Shown here: piece after piece, positions 1-10,739 of the stretch
Position numbering within the stretch: the stretch's first letter is position 1
How the letters are laid out: each line of letters starts with the position of its first letter
NCBI GenBank assembly: GCA_963377175.1
Contig: CAUJNA010000186.1
Span: forward strand, 62,001 to 126,000
Direction of reading: 5' to 3'
Length of the DNA stretch: 64,000 nucleotides
Origin: Effrenium voratum
Taxonomy: Eukaryota; Sar; Dinophyceae; Suessiales; Symbiodiniaceae
Notes under the pieces: generated by a model
Database searches by the model: none
What the model was told of the DNA's origin: nothing
What the model saw: the letters and a program-made list of their open reading frames with translations, nothing else
Translations under genes and position numbers: made by a program

Positions 1-1211
1 GGATGAAGCTGTCGTTCAAGTCCTTCTTCCCCTCGGCGTCCTCGAATCTGTACAGCAAGAAGTGGACGTTGATCCTCTTCCCGCAAACGGACGCGGCCTT
101 GCTGCGGCGCTCCACCACGCCCGCACTCTTCAGCAGGTCGGGAGCAGGCCCAAATCGCCCTCGAACTCCAAGAAGAGACCGTCGTGCTCGTAGGCGAGCA
201 CGTTCCCGTCCAACGTTCACAACCCTGTCAATGAGCTCCTCTTCTGTGCGGTGTTCAAAACGTAGCAGAGGAGCTTGCGGGGTCGGGCAGTCTCGTTTCT
301 CAGCCGCTTCAGCACGTCGCGGTTCTTCGAGCAGTCTTCGGCAACCAGAGCTCTACCGTCCTCTGAAACTCGAGCGCGTAGTCCATCATCGGAAGGTCGT
401 CATCTCGCGCCGTCACCCAATTCTCGATGCTGCCACCGTAGAGGAGCCTCAGGTGCAGCTCCTTCGCCGCCGTTCCGCTCTGCCACGAACTTCAAAAATG
501 CGGAGTCGTGTCGGGCCGCGATAAGTGTGGGGTGGCAGTTCTCCAGGTCGAACGTGTAGTGGTTGCGCAGCCCGGCTCTGGCCACGTCTCTCAACCATCT
601 TGGCAGCATGAAGGTGGAAGCCGCCATGTGCCCGCTGGCCACTCCCGGGTTCTTCAAGCGGAGCGCCTTCAACTGATCCCCGTCCGCCCCTCCCGTGTGC
701 CGCCTCCCCTTCTTCTTGAGAGCCACCATGAGAGACTCCTCGAAGTAGACTGTCTTGTAGGCGCGTGCCCCGCACGGAAGCCTGTTCCGGCCGCACTGCA
801 CCAGGAGATCCGCTGCGGCGCGCAACAGCGTGGGGCCGGAGCCGTTGCTCAAACGGAACACCTTGGATACCTCGCGTGGCCAGCTCTCCAAAGCCTCCTC
901 GTTCACGTGGTCAAAGAGAATCTGCGGGTGATTCTCCTTGTCCACGTCCTCCATGAGGTGGTCCCCCAACTGGACAGGCGCCTCGGCCACTCCTTGCAAC
1001 ACAAGGCTCCTCACGGCCTTGTTGTGGGCTTCCCTCTCCAGCCTGCGCCTCTCCTCCTCGGCCTCTTCGCATCCCCCACGGCCTCCACGGCTTCTCCCTC
1101 CACCCCCTCCATTGCCTCCGCAATCTCCCCCTCCATTGCCTCCGCAATCTCCCCCTCCACGATCTCTCCCTCCATGATCTCTCCCTCCATGTTCGCGTTC
1201 AGATGGTTCAT
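1..1211 (-). pseudogene. polymerase/primase-like protein, frameshifted, runs off window
   Basis: Read on the minus strand, an ATG at 1211 opens an acidic start with repeats of M-E-G-E-I. After a frame change near 1070 come a charged segment and a longer conserved-looking body. That body contains DLENCHPTL (about 550-580). After further frame changes come LLYGGSIENW (about 445) and AYEHDGLFLEF (about 180). The order N-x-H-P, then Y-G-G-S, then H-D-G matches a family of large-virus and plasmid proteins I associate with replication (palm-type polymerase or primase). That family assignment is from memory and is an inference. At least three frame changes indicate decay. It lies upstream of other minus-strand element debris. 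Confidence 0.45.
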
Positions 1212-1669
1212 GATGCCGGGTACTGTCGGGCTATTGATGGACTACGGGGAGTTCGAATTGTCTCGAATGTGTCGAATTGATTCTGCGGACAGCGTCATAT
1301 CAAACTTGCCAAGCTCTGATTGCACCTCTCGCTCAAAAACAGGACAACTATCTCCCAGGCCTCCACTTAAAGAGGACATCAAAAATGCTCGGCCCGCTTG
1401 CGTCCGCGCAAGCCTCGGTCGCCCAGACCCCCTTCGAACCCAGCAGTTGGGTTGATGATTGTCCATCTGTCATCATCACCACCGGAGTCCATTTTCCGCG
1501 AGTCGATGATCTTGTTGTCGATCTTGACGGCATCGCTAGCATGCGACCCCCCACTTGAAGCTATGCTGGGGAACTGGCCCGCCAGAGGTTTGGCTTCTTT
1601 GCCCGGAGCTTGACGCTGACTCCTGCTGTCGCCCCGTCTTCTGCGGCGGCTCCGTCTTTGATGAGCCCA
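1212..1669. other. intergenic or element debris, no supported gene
   Basis: The only candidate is a minus-strand reading frame ending at 1242 (about 45 residues from an internal ATG, starting MSSLSGGLGD). It directly precedes the polymerase-like remnant and could be part of the same element. Nothing else is convincing. Confidence 0.3.
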
Positions 1670-3000
1670 TCACCCACCACGTCGGCTCCTCTCCGTCGCG
1701 AAGTCCTCGGGGTACTTCTCCAGTTCCCTCTCGGCTTCGTGAATGGTGCAGTAGGTGTTCTGGTAGAAGTCGATCATGACGTCCTTCTCGGCTTTCTTTT
1801 CGATCTCCTTCAGCCAGCTTACCCACTTGCGCCGATCTTGGTTCTCAGCGGCCCTGTCAGCCGCGTGTGGCGCCAAACTGATGGAGTTGATGTTCATCGC
1901 AGGCAGCTTTGACTCGTAGATCATGTCGATGCACCACAGGAAGTTCCTGCTTGACCTCTCGATAGAGTTCCTTTAGCTCATTCTTGTCCTGACGGAAGTA
2001 AGCTGTGTACGACTGATCCCTGGCATGCCTTTCACCGAGCAATGGCTGCAACCTCCTCATGATGAAGGAAACGCACATGAGCGAGTTGATTGCCCCGACG
2101 CACGCGTCAGAGATGTCACTGAGGGTTGACCCACAGATCATCCAGCGCAAAAGATTGTGCTGGTTAGCTTCTTCATCTCTTCTCAGTGCATATGCGGTGC
2201 AGCTCATTCTGGTAGATCAGCCCAAGGTCCCAATTCTTCTGATAGTCGTCCTTTGCGCCACGACCGAAGAAGTCGAGCTTGTTGGGGGCCTTGATCACGC
2301 TCAACGTGAATACCTTCCCCCAGCTTCGATCTCTGAATTTCAGAAATTCTCCGATCGTGCCTTTCAAACTCTGCAGTCGTCAGGAACTCCTCGGAGCTCC
2401 TCCACCTTCTCGACGACGAGGTTCTAGTTGGCTCATCGCTGATGAACTCTTTGTATACCTCCCCGACCTGGGTGTCCTGGTGGAATGCAGCTTTGAACGA
2501 CCGTTCCTCGTTGTCTTCGGCCACACCTGATGCGAGATCCCAGATGTCTGTGATTGATCTCAGCATATCTGCCCCTTCTATGCAGTACTTGGTGACGTTG
2601 AGCAATTCAGGGTTCTTCGCTAGCAGCGATGCCTCACCACAAAGCTGGTTCAGCGCCGCAACGATCTTCTTCCCTTTGCTGCAGAATTCCCTCCAACCAA
2701 GCATACATTCGTCAGCAGAAAGTTGTCCGAAAACTTTGCTGATAAACTCTAATGCAACCCTCATGGATTGCCCTTCTCCTTTCATCATTCCGCGGCACTT
2801 GGCAGAGTAACACGCTGAGTATGCGTAGATAGCGGGGACGCCAATGTCCTCGATCCACCTTATGCACATGTGCCCATTTCCATTCTCTTGGGTATTCTTT
2901 TGCCCTCCTCGATGGGGTTCCCCAAGAATATTGCCGCGTGTCTGGATTTCCCAACAGGCACGCAGAATTCATTCGTATTGACGACGGTCGCAATTCTGCG
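1670..3000 (-). pseudogene. unrecognised protein, broken by several frameshifts
   Basis: Protein-like sequence runs continuously on the minus strand but hops frame. One piece lies near 3000-2870 (EFCVPVGKSRHAAIFLGNP) and continues at 2869-2430 (CIRWIEDIGVPAIYAYSACY). Further pieces are at 2367-2173 (GEFLKFRDRSWGKVFTLS), 2207-1930 and 1924-1670 (WVSWLKEIEKKAEKDVMIDF). Each junction needs a one- or two-base shift, so it cannot be expressed as one protein. I do not recognise the family. Its place between two element-derived remnants on the same strand suggests it belonged to a mobile element. Confidence 0.4.
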
Positions 3001-3017
3001 GTGTTATGCGGTGTTTA

Positions 3018-5000
3018 TCATGACTCAGCGCATTGGCAGTCATCTTGATGATAAAATAAGCAGCTGCAAATAAAGCCACGGAATTGTCCCAATATGAGCC
3101 CAGTTTCTGATCGAGGCGATGAACTGGTCCAACTCCTCTTCGAAACTTGAGGTTCGGGACTAGCCCAGCTCCCCGTTGGCACCAGAGGTTCGGGACTAAC
3201 CCAGCTCCTTGGTGGTACAGTCGGGGTGGTGCAGATTTCACACGCAGTAGCTTGATGCTTGCGCGATCTCCCTCGCGTAATACAAGCAAGAGCGAGTTTC
3301 AATGGTGCCGGCTGGAGGCACTTTGCTCGAGCACGAAAACGACGGAGGATCACACCCACAATTAACGACGTGTGCAACTGGGTTTCTTTGGTTTCACGAC
3401 CGGCGCAAGGTCCATGCTCATGGTTCCCATTACATTTCTTAGACAACGAGCTACCAAGATCAAAGTTCCATGAAACAACTCTCCATGGTTTCTTGATTGG
3501 CATGGGTTTCTTAGCATACCTTTGCTTCAAGCCATAGCGACACCCATCAAACTCGTGACTAATGCCATCATGAACAACCTCACGCAGTCTCTCATCCTTC
3601 CAATAATCGCAACTTCCAGGCAACTCAAACAAAATCGCAGCTCGTTTCGTCATGGCATGCCGTTTGATTTCAAGGAACCGTTCAAACAATCTCCAAAATT
3701 CCCTTTGTTTGGCCTCGATTTTCTCTGCGGTGTCAATTCCGCGAGTCTTGTTGAGGCGTGCCCATGATGATCCCCCCGCGCAAGGCCCGGCGAAGAACAA
3801 CAAATCGGAAGGTTTAGTAAGCGCATGTCTGGCGATTCTCCCCCCGTACTCGCTCAGTAAGTCATCGACCAAAGTTATGGTGACGACCTGCGGCCCGTTA
3901 TGGCGGGCAAGGGCAGTGAACCAGTTACGCGGTTCGGAGCAGGTCGGAACAGGCCATCAGCACAATGGGCCGAGCCAAGTCAACACTGTATAAAGTGACG
4001 ACTGTGCGAGTTCTCATACCAGGAAGCGAGACATGCGCTGGAGCGCGAAGCACACCACCGTCATGTTTAACCATCGCGAGCTCAATACCCGGCGCTAACT
4101 GTGGTTTGTGCTTCACCGCAATGCGATACGGTACAAAACAACGACCAGGGACAAGTTGCTCGTGATTGATATGCAGACAACGCATAAGTAGCTTCAACCG
4201 GAGCAAAGTTTCCAAAGCAAGGTCGTTGACACACTTTAATTCTATGCGCTCGTTCGACAGTTCTTCAACGAATGCGGCCAGCACGGACTGCGTGTCAACG
4301 TCCCCGGACCCGACGTGAATTGGTCGTGGTCGTGGAGATCGCTCCCGCGCCGGCACAGCAACCGGTACAGGATGAAACTGCCAAACTGCGCGTTCAACCC
4401 ATCCATCAATCCGCTCACACTGCAACCCAGGGTCAACCCTATCCTCGACCTTGAGCCATGACCCGTTCCTCAGAAACCAAGTGGAACGAAGCCACTTGCT
4501 CCCGAACGGTGTCACAACCGCGAGTGGAGGTTTCACGCGCATCAGTCTGGGTCCCTTGGCAACGACGACCGGATCATGCCCTTCATGCTCATGCAATCCC
4601 TCCTTGGATGTCAATCCGGACCACCACAGGTCCGGGGGCATGTGTGTACGGAAATGTGGGACCGTTCCCGAAGCAGTCTGCGTGGTCCCTTTTATGGGGT
4701 CACAAGTAGGTGTGAGCGCCTTGAGGGTATCCGGGTCAGACAGCAAGCTCGGGTCGAGTAGACCAATCTGCAAACATGCATGTTTCCATTTGCGTCCATC
4801 ATTGAACGCCTTGGTGTAGATGTCAGCCGCCATTCTGTCGGTGACCTCATACGCCAAATACATGTAATCACGTGTGAACATCTCATGCATCCACGAAATG
4901 CAAACACCATGGCTTCTCTCAAGGTGGCGCATCGTGGGGTTTCTCCCCGATCGCACGACACCGATCATAGCCTTGTTGTCGTCATAGAATCAGGCAAAAT
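3018..5000 (-). pseudogene. Copia-type polyprotein tail: end of RNase H plus downstream domain
   Basis: Just inside 5000 the minus strand reads FYDDNKAMIGV, then NPTMRHLERSHGVCISWMHE and AADIYTKAF. This is the C-terminal end of Ty1/copia RNase H in the form usual for dinoflagellate elements. Downstream, after a frame change near 3900, is DLLFFAGPCAGGSSWARLN, then FELPGSCDYWKDERL and NGNHEHGPCAGRETKETQ. I associate this cysteine/histidine-containing domain with dinoflagellate retroelement proteins. RT and the start of RNase H are missing: the sequence is cut just upstream by the foldback element. Confidence 0.65.
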
Positions 5001-5147
5001 GGTCACAGTACAATGTTAGCGCTGTTCGCTTCCTGGATTTATTTTTCCAGCCAGGCTTCAAAGTCAAAAGCTGTCAAGAGGTGTTCCAGCAAGATTGGGC
5101 GTCGGAAGGTTTCGTCGCAAGTTTCCCTCAGGAGCTTTGGGATTTTC

Positions 5148-5962
5148 TCCGGCGAGGTTGCGCGGCAAGATTTCCGGCGAGGTTTTGGCGTCGGACGTTT
5201 CCAGCAAGGGATATCCGGCGAGATCTTGGCGTTGCATTTTTCCGGCGAAGTTTTGTGAGCAGATGTCCGGCGAGGTTTTGGCGGTATCATTTTCCGGCGA
5301 GGTTTCGCGGCAAGTTTTCCGGCGAGTTTCCGGGAAACTCACCAGAAAATGGTAGGGGAAAACCTGCCCCAAAAACCCTCGCCAGAAGCCAAACGGGCAC
5401 ACAAGAAAATTGCCTGTGGAGCCTCCCCTAGACCAATTCCTCACCAGAAACCAGACGGGCTTTTTTTAAAAAAATCTGGTGAGTTTCCGGGAAACTCACC
5501 AGATTTTAAATTGTAGCTGTACCTAGCCAATTTTGCCAGCATGGTAGCCGGGCTAGGGCCAAAAATTGCAAAAAAATGCTAGGTACAGCTACCATTTAAA
5601 GTCTGGTGAGTTTCCCGGAAACTCACAAGATTTTTTTTTTAAAAGCCCGTCTGGTTTCTGGTGAGGAATTGGTCTAGGGGAGGCTCCACAGGCAATTTTC
5701 TTGTGTGCCCGTTTGGCTTCTGGCGAGGGTTTTTTGGGGCAGGTTTTCCCCTACCATTTTCTGGTGAGTTTCCCGGAAACTCGCCGGAAAACTTGCCGCG
5801 AAACCTCGCCGGAAAATGATACCGCCAAAACCTCGCCGGACATCTGCTCACAAAACTTCGCCGGAAAAATGCAACGCCAAGATCTCGCCGGATATCCCTT
5901 GCTGGAAACGTCCGACGCCAAAACCTCGCCGGAAATCAGGCCGCGAAACCTCGCCGGAAAAC
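5148..5962. repeat. foldback (palindromic) element, arms about 380-390 bp
   Basis: The sequence from about 5148 to 5533 recurs as its reverse complement from about 5565 to 5962, with a short spacer near 5535-5560. Matched landmarks are GGTAGGGG at 5351 with CCCCTACC at 5748, and the block CTGGTGAGTTTCC at both ends of the inner stem. The outer arms are themselves built from a degenerate unit of roughly 30 bp around TTTCCGGCGAGGTTTTGGCG. No transposase is encoded. A foldback transposon or hairpin-type non-autonomous element is the simplest reading. Arm divergence is low apart from a 10-bp length difference and scattered substitutions. Confidence 0.85.
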
Positions 5963-5989
5963 GGCCAGCGCCAAAACCTTGCGATAAAG

Positions 5990-6668
5990 CGGCCTACACA
6001 GAAAACGCCAGAAAACCAAAATGATGCCAAGCCCTGCAGACCCGTGCGAAACATGACAATGACGGCAGAGAACCCGTGCAGGTGGCGTGACTCCAGGTCC
6101 AGGCGGACGCGGTTGTGGAGGGTGAGGCCCTGGCAGCTGGCGTAGGTCACTGCGTGGCTCGGCCGGGTGGCCCGCAGCAGCTCCTGGTTCTTCAGCCGCA
6201 TTGTCCGGCTCCACTTCCGCCACGGCCGTGGGCACCCTGCCCAAATCTCCGCTCGTGGCACCTCCTGGCCTTGAAGCCTTGCCCTAGCCGTGACCCACGA
6301 AGCCTAGGAACGATGATTGCCTCATAGAACTGCTGCAACTGTGCCCAAAAGCCAAGGAGCTGAATCCACAGCTTCGTCCCCTCCTGCATTCTGGAAGCGT
6401 CGAGCGACTCGTGGCTGCCCGTGTCTTCAACAGCATCCGCCCCCTTCATGACGGCGAAGAGCAAGGCACTGATCCTCGAGAAGCCTTTCCCAGCCAAGTA
6501 CGCAAACTGACCCTGACCAGGGTGCAACGTGATCTTGATAAACTCCCGGTTGTCGTATCCGCGGGGCTCAGTCACAATGTCCTTCAAGCAGTTCATCCAT
6601 TGCTGCAGCCGCGGCCAGTCCACCACTGCTTCGCCTGCCAGCTTCCCAGACCCCCTATCAAAAAGCAA
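5990..6668 (-). pseudogene. helicase C-terminal remnant (SF1/Pif1-like) with upstream ORF
   Basis: On the minus strand, frame 6261-6000 reads QELLRATRPSHAVTYASCQGLTL, then RVRLDLESRHLHG. This resembles the C-terminal T-Y-A-S-x-Q-G-L-T-L motif of superfamily 1 helicases found in dinoflagellate mobile elements. Upstream (6668-6270) is a separate frame of about 125 residues (KDIVTEPRGYDNREFIKITL) that I do not recognise. The helicase part is interrupted, and its C-terminus runs straight into the foldback arm. The sequence shows the motif; the Pif1-like label is an inference. Confidence 0.4.
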
Positions 6669-7170
6669 TTAGCGCAAATTCCATACCTCAACTTCACATA
6701 GCAGGTGGGGCAAACCACACCCACAACCTTGCCTAGCACATTCATCTCAGTCCGTGTCAAAACGAAGCTTGTGAGAGCGGTGTGGCTCGGGCTGCTTGCG
6801 ACCGGCTCATCTGGCAGATATTTCATGAAAATGCTCAGGATTTCTCGATCTTGCCGCAGCGCCAGTGTCGCCGAACTGCTCCAAGGCCCACTGGCAAGGA
6901 TGGTCTTTCAAACTCTCGGCCAGCTTGATCACTGCCTGCGCACGGTTGCATTCTTCACGCAGCTCAGCACCCTGGCATGAAAGCACGCAATGAGCAGCAA
7001 CTGGAGCATTGGGCATTTTTCTGCTAGACTACGCAGCAGGTGTTGAATTCTTACTGTCCTACACTTGGCGGTAAAGCAAGGGCCGCATAGAGACAGCCAC
7101 ACCCCGCAACACAAGACAGGCCCCGAACATGGCAGTCCCGGCCATTGGCGCCAAAGCAGTCTCTATCTTC
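6669..7170. other. no supported gene
   Basis: Background sequence of mixed composition with no convincing coding frame. Base composition drops abruptly to AT-rich near 7165, marking the start of the mitochondrial-like insert. Confidence 0.4.
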
Positions 7171-7278
7171 TAATAATCCTAACAGGAATTCCACTAATAA
7201 TAAAATAGCATTTTTCTTTTCATTATTAATAAAGATTTCTATGGAAAGATATTAATTCTCTATCTATATCTTCTTCAA

Positions 7279-7866
7279 ATTACCTCCGGGTTCTCTTCTT
7301 TCTCACATCCAGATAATGCATTAGAAGCATGTGGATTACTAACTCCTTTACATATAGTACCTGAATGGTATTTCTTATGCCAATATGCTATGTTAAAAGC
7401 TGTGCCAAATAAAAATGCAGGATTCATTATCTTATTTACTTCTATCTTCATCTTATTTTACTTTATGAGAAGTCTCTCTTTTTCATTCTATTTTATAATA
7501 TTTACATCTAGTAGATTTAATGGTTTTTATCTGTGCTTTTGGTTTCTGAATCTTTTTTCTTTTATTTGGATAGGTGGCCAATTTCCTGTAGACAACTTTC
7601 TATCTTATGGTCGTATCTTGACATGTAATTATTACTATCTTCTTATCTGTATCTTATTGTCTTTTTATTTGGTTTTATTTGCATTTTTAGAATTGTTGGT
7701 TAAAATCTTAGAATTATGGAAATTACAAAATGAAGATAATGAAAGGCTAATAAAAGATAGATCCAGAGGTTTACCGAAAGTTGATGAAAAGTTGATTATC
7801 TATCCTCATCTTGGGATTATGTTAGGTCTCAATTGGAATTATTCTCTAGGGATAGGTAATTGCTAA
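7279..7866 (+). pseudogene. cob: nuclear fragment of mitochondrial cytochrome b (NUMT), C-terminal part
   Basis: From 7303 the frame reads SHPDNALEACGLLTPLHIVP, then PEWYFLCQYAMLKAVPNK. These are the hallmark E-F loop P-E-W-Y and following helix of cytochrome b, the core subunit of mitochondrial complex III. Hydrophobic helices follow, and then IWIGGQFPVDNFLSYGRIL, the final conserved segment. The 5' half, with the haem-ligand histidines, is absent. The frame continues past the usual end into a charged tail and stops at 7864-7866. Flanks switch to GC-rich nuclear sequence, so this is a transferred copy. Trp is coded by TGG. Without the 5' half it cannot make functional protein. Confidence 0.85.
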
Positions 7867-8445
7867 GAAGAATGGTGATGGAGAAAGAAGAAAAACAATA
7901 AAAATGATGCATGAGATTCAGATATTAGACCTAATAAAAGCTTATAATGAAGATATGAAGGGTAAGGATGGTTAGGATGGATGTAGGTCTATTTCTCCAT
8001 CATAATGCTTTTATTACACTTAATTTTTAAAACATTTGAAGCGGAATTCTGGCAAGGGAGCCAGGCTGACTCTGTGGGAAGTAAAGCACATGCAACTGAA
8101 CTGACTGAGGCCGGAACCGTGGGCAGAGCCATAACCTGGGCGAACGGCAGTGTACATGAGCTGTGGAAAGAAAGGGAAATCCGATGAGGTTGCAAGCAGC
8201 ACCCCTGAAATGCACATTCAAGGGAAAGAAAGGAGATGCGGAAGGCTGCAGCTTATTTATACCTGCTTCGCATGTCACATAGGAGACTCCTCAGCGCCTC
8301 CGCGGGGCGTGCGTGCGCCTCGAAGAGCCCGGCTTCGGAACGGGTTGAGGATAACCAGCAGCTGGTGTAGGAGGCGCAGAGGCTGCGGAGTGCTTGGGCA
8401 GGACGGCCACGGGAAGGGCCTTAGGCGGAACAGGGAAGAAGAGGG
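7867..8445. other. AT-rich tail of the mitochondrial insert, then background
   Basis: Sequence remains AT-rich to about 8030 (no ORF of note; possibly more mitochondrial-derived DNA) and then returns to GC-rich background. No gene is supported between 8030 and 8445. Confidence 0.35.
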
Positions 8446-9088
8446 TCAACGACCGTCACCAATGACGCGGCGCTGCGTCGGCGCAGGCACGGCAGCTGGC
8501 TGCTGCTCGACCTGATCGGCTCGGGCCACGTGTGTTCTGGTGCGTTCCGTGCCCCAGTTGGCCGGAGTCGGACCACTCATATACATGTAGCCTTGAGTGG
8601 AGGGTTTGGGGAAAACCCTGGTATCGGTCGGGTGGGGGCCCGAGGCAAGGGCGGCCAAGTCCGAATCTTGGGACGGGCCTTAACCTGAGGCCGGGCCTTG
8701 ACTGTGGTGCCCAGCTCGGAGTGGGCTGAGGAGGAGCACATGGCCTGGATGGCCAACTCCCTTGGGTCCTCACGACCCATCACAGCGAGCTCAAGAACCT
8801 CTCTGGCCCCATCTTGAATGCGCTGCTCGTCAATCAGGCGGCGCACCTCCATGTCCGCCTCCGGATCCGAGACGCCAACGAGGCTGGGGTCCGCTGATGC
8901 CCGGTTCAGCAACGGCTGCTCCGTTTCCTCCCCACTCGAGGCATAGCAATACAAGCAATCCAAAGGACCACCTGAGAAGACTTGATCTGGAGGGAGAATG
9001 ATGTCGTTGTTGGAGATCACCTCTCCCAACGGACCGCGAGGCGGGGCCTCCTCATCGCTTGAAATGTAGCCAGAAAAGGCGGAAGCCA
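8446..9088 (-). CDS. hypothetical acidic/proline-rich protein adjoining the island A insertion
   Basis: From the ATG at 9088 the minus strand encodes about 170 residues: MASAFSGYISSDEEAPPRGP, an acidic first half, then ADMEVRRLIDEQRIQDGARE and a basic proline-rich tail ending near 8577. A second frame (8658-8446) may extend it after a shift. I recognise no domain; low-complexity acidic/proline composition is all that can be said. The upstream ORF extension to 9215 reads into AT-rich island DNA and is not trusted. Island A begins about 55 bases upstream of this ATG, so it would separate the gene from its promoter or first exon. Confidence 0.35.
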
Positions 9089-9141
9089 TGACCCGTAATG
9101 GAGGCAGAACAAACTGAAAGGGAAACCTAGGCTCAAGACTG

Positions 9142-9315
9142 AATGCGGAGCTAAAAGAAGAAATTAAGAATGCGATTAAACAAGAAGTGATTAGAGAAAC
9201 TATTGAGAAACCCACGGCTACAGAATTATTAAGCCAACATTATGAAGAACTTAAACAAAAGAAAAAACAAGATAATCAAGAAAAAATAAACAAATTATCT
9301 TCATCAAGGTTTTAA
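9142..9315 (+). pseudogene. 5'-truncated viral ORF at the island A boundary
   Basis: The open frame begins inside the junction and reads NAELKEEIKNAIKQEVIRET, then TATELLSQHYEELKQKKKQD, ending at 9315. It is a charged coiled-coil-like C-terminus with no start codon. Its place just before the A1 gene parallels the zinc-finger gene at 62636-63175 of island B, which also ends in a charged helix. Homology between the two ends is not demonstrable by eye. Confidence 0.5.
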
Positions 9316-9351
9316 ATAATAATCTAATTATATTATATGTTAATCATGCTT

Positions 9352-9678
9352 ATGAGAAGTCATAGAAATGTAGAATTTAAAAGGGCGCCACAAGTAGAAC
9401 GTCATTATAATGTTTCAGATTTATGGGGAGTTGCTTCAAGAATGAATTATTTTAAACAGTTGAAGGACACACTGGAAGCGAGACAATCACAAGGAGCATT
9501 AATAAAGTATAGAAATGATTTAGCTGGAAGCAACAGAACCGAAAGTTACAGAAAGGAATTAGACAGAATAAGAAACATATTAAACAACACACGGTCGCCA
9601 GACGGAATACAAACAAAGGAACAATTAACTGTAAGAAAGAAACATTTAGAAGAAATGATTAAGAAAATCTCTGATTAA
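9352..9678 (+). CDS. island A gene 1, hypothetical helical protein (about 109 aa)
   Basis: Lysine/arginine-rich, predicted largely helical protein ending EEMIKKISD. I chose the ATG at 9352 (MRSHRNVEFKRAP) over those at 9337 and 9343 because the first residues of the longer form are atypical; this is uncertain. The stretch MNYFKQLKDTLEARQ aligns with PNYTYLKEMKEQLEFHN of the island B gene at 62143-62571, and both have a closing E-M-I-K-K segment. Position relative to its neighbours is the same in both islands. No known domain is recognised. It may be a structural or scaffold protein, on the grounds of conserved neighbourhood only. Confidence 0.65.
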   Translation: MRSHRNVEFKRAPQVERHYNVSDLWGVASRMNYFKQLKDTLEARQSQGALIKYRNDLAGSNRTESYRKELDRIRNILNNTRSPDGIQTKEQLTVRKKHLEEMIKKISD

Positions 9679-9705
9679 TTTATTTTTCGAAATAATTAAT
9701 ATACT

Positions 9706-10698
9706 ATGATTAAATCAATGAATAGATTGAATACAGTAGGACCGGTAAAAGTAGGGTCATTGAAATCACAATTACATTTGAGACCTTCTTATGATGAATT
9801 ATTGAAAGAAACATTAGTAGGAGATGAGAACCGCCCATCAATTGAAAATGTAATAGACAGAAAAGCAACCAGATACAGATTAAATCAATACGGTAGTCAA
9901 TTTGATAATAAAGGAGCCTTAGACATTCAAAAGAAACAAGAACTAGACCGGAGAGGAGAAGTTATGAAAGGAGCAATGTCGGACGTTGGTAGTGTAAGAG
10001 CTAAACTTAATGATGAATTGAAACTTGCTGACACACTGAAACAACACCAGTCTTTCATTCAAGAAGGATTGGCGGAAACAAACAAACAGAAAGAAGAACT
10101 TGCTGAAAAAATGAGACTTTGGAGAGAACAACACGAAGAAATGGCAAGTGCTGTTTCGAAGAGTTCATATCCTGCCGGTGTAGAAGTTCATTCAATGGTG
10201 TCCGCTAATGAAATGCCAGAATTAGAACCATTAGAGGAAGGGGAAGAAGAAGATGAACGAGAAGACGACCCAGTTGTTGAAGTAGAAGCAATGAAAAAAG
10301 GTAAACATGATGACGATGACGCGCAAACAACCGTTACTAATGCTGAGATAATGGAAACGCATGAAAAAGCAAGCGAGTTGGAGTTACAAAATGTCGAAAA
10401 CGAAGAAGTTGATGACGAACGAATTTTCAAAAATTATTTAACTAGTATAAAATGGATGTGGCCGGTGTATTTATCGAAAACTCCGGGAACTATGATGGAT
10501 AATATAATTTCAATACTACATCAATTCAATGTGATAAATGCAGATAAATACGATGAGTTCAAAGAGTTATTAGACGAATATAACAATGCAAGAACAACAG
10601 AAAGAAAAGGAATTCGTGCTCGGTTAGAAACATATTACAAGGAGAATGTTTATATCAAAGACTTCAAACAGAAACCAAGTTCATCAACTCAGCAATAA
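9706..10698 (+). CDS. island A gene 2, novel protein with N-terminal LRPSYDEL motif (330 aa)
   Basis: An intact 330-residue frame with an AT-rich upstream region. Residues about 20-40 read LKSQLHLRPSYDELLKETL, followed by a V-I-D-R block. This matches LKSQLRLRPSYNELIKEI and V-I-D-R in the island B gene at 61439-62116. The middle is a charged coiled coil, then an acidic stretch (EEDEREDD). The C-terminal third is compact and helical (WMWPVYLSKTPGTMMDNIIS). I know no family for it. Conservation in two islands with divergent middles suggests an essential, possibly virion-structural, protein; that is inference. Confidence 0.8.
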   Translation: MIKSMNRLNTVGPVKVGSLKSQLHLRPSYDELLKETLVGDENRPSIENVIDRKATRYRLNQYGSQFDNKGALDIQKKQELDRRGEVMKGAMSDVGSVRAKLNDELKLADTLKQHQSFIQEGLAETNKQKEELAEKMRLWREQHEEMASAVSKSSYPAGVEVHSMVSANEMPELEPLEEGEEEDEREDDPVVEVEAMKKGKHDDDDAQTTVTNAEIMETHEKASELELQNVENEEVDDERIFKNYLTSIKWMWPVYLSKTPGTMMDNIISILHQFNVINADKYDEFKELLDEYNNARTTERKGIRARLETYYKENVYIKDFKQKPSSSTQQ

Positions 10699-10739
10699 AA
10701 AAATCTTTAAATATGACTGATAAATATTATGGATGAAGA

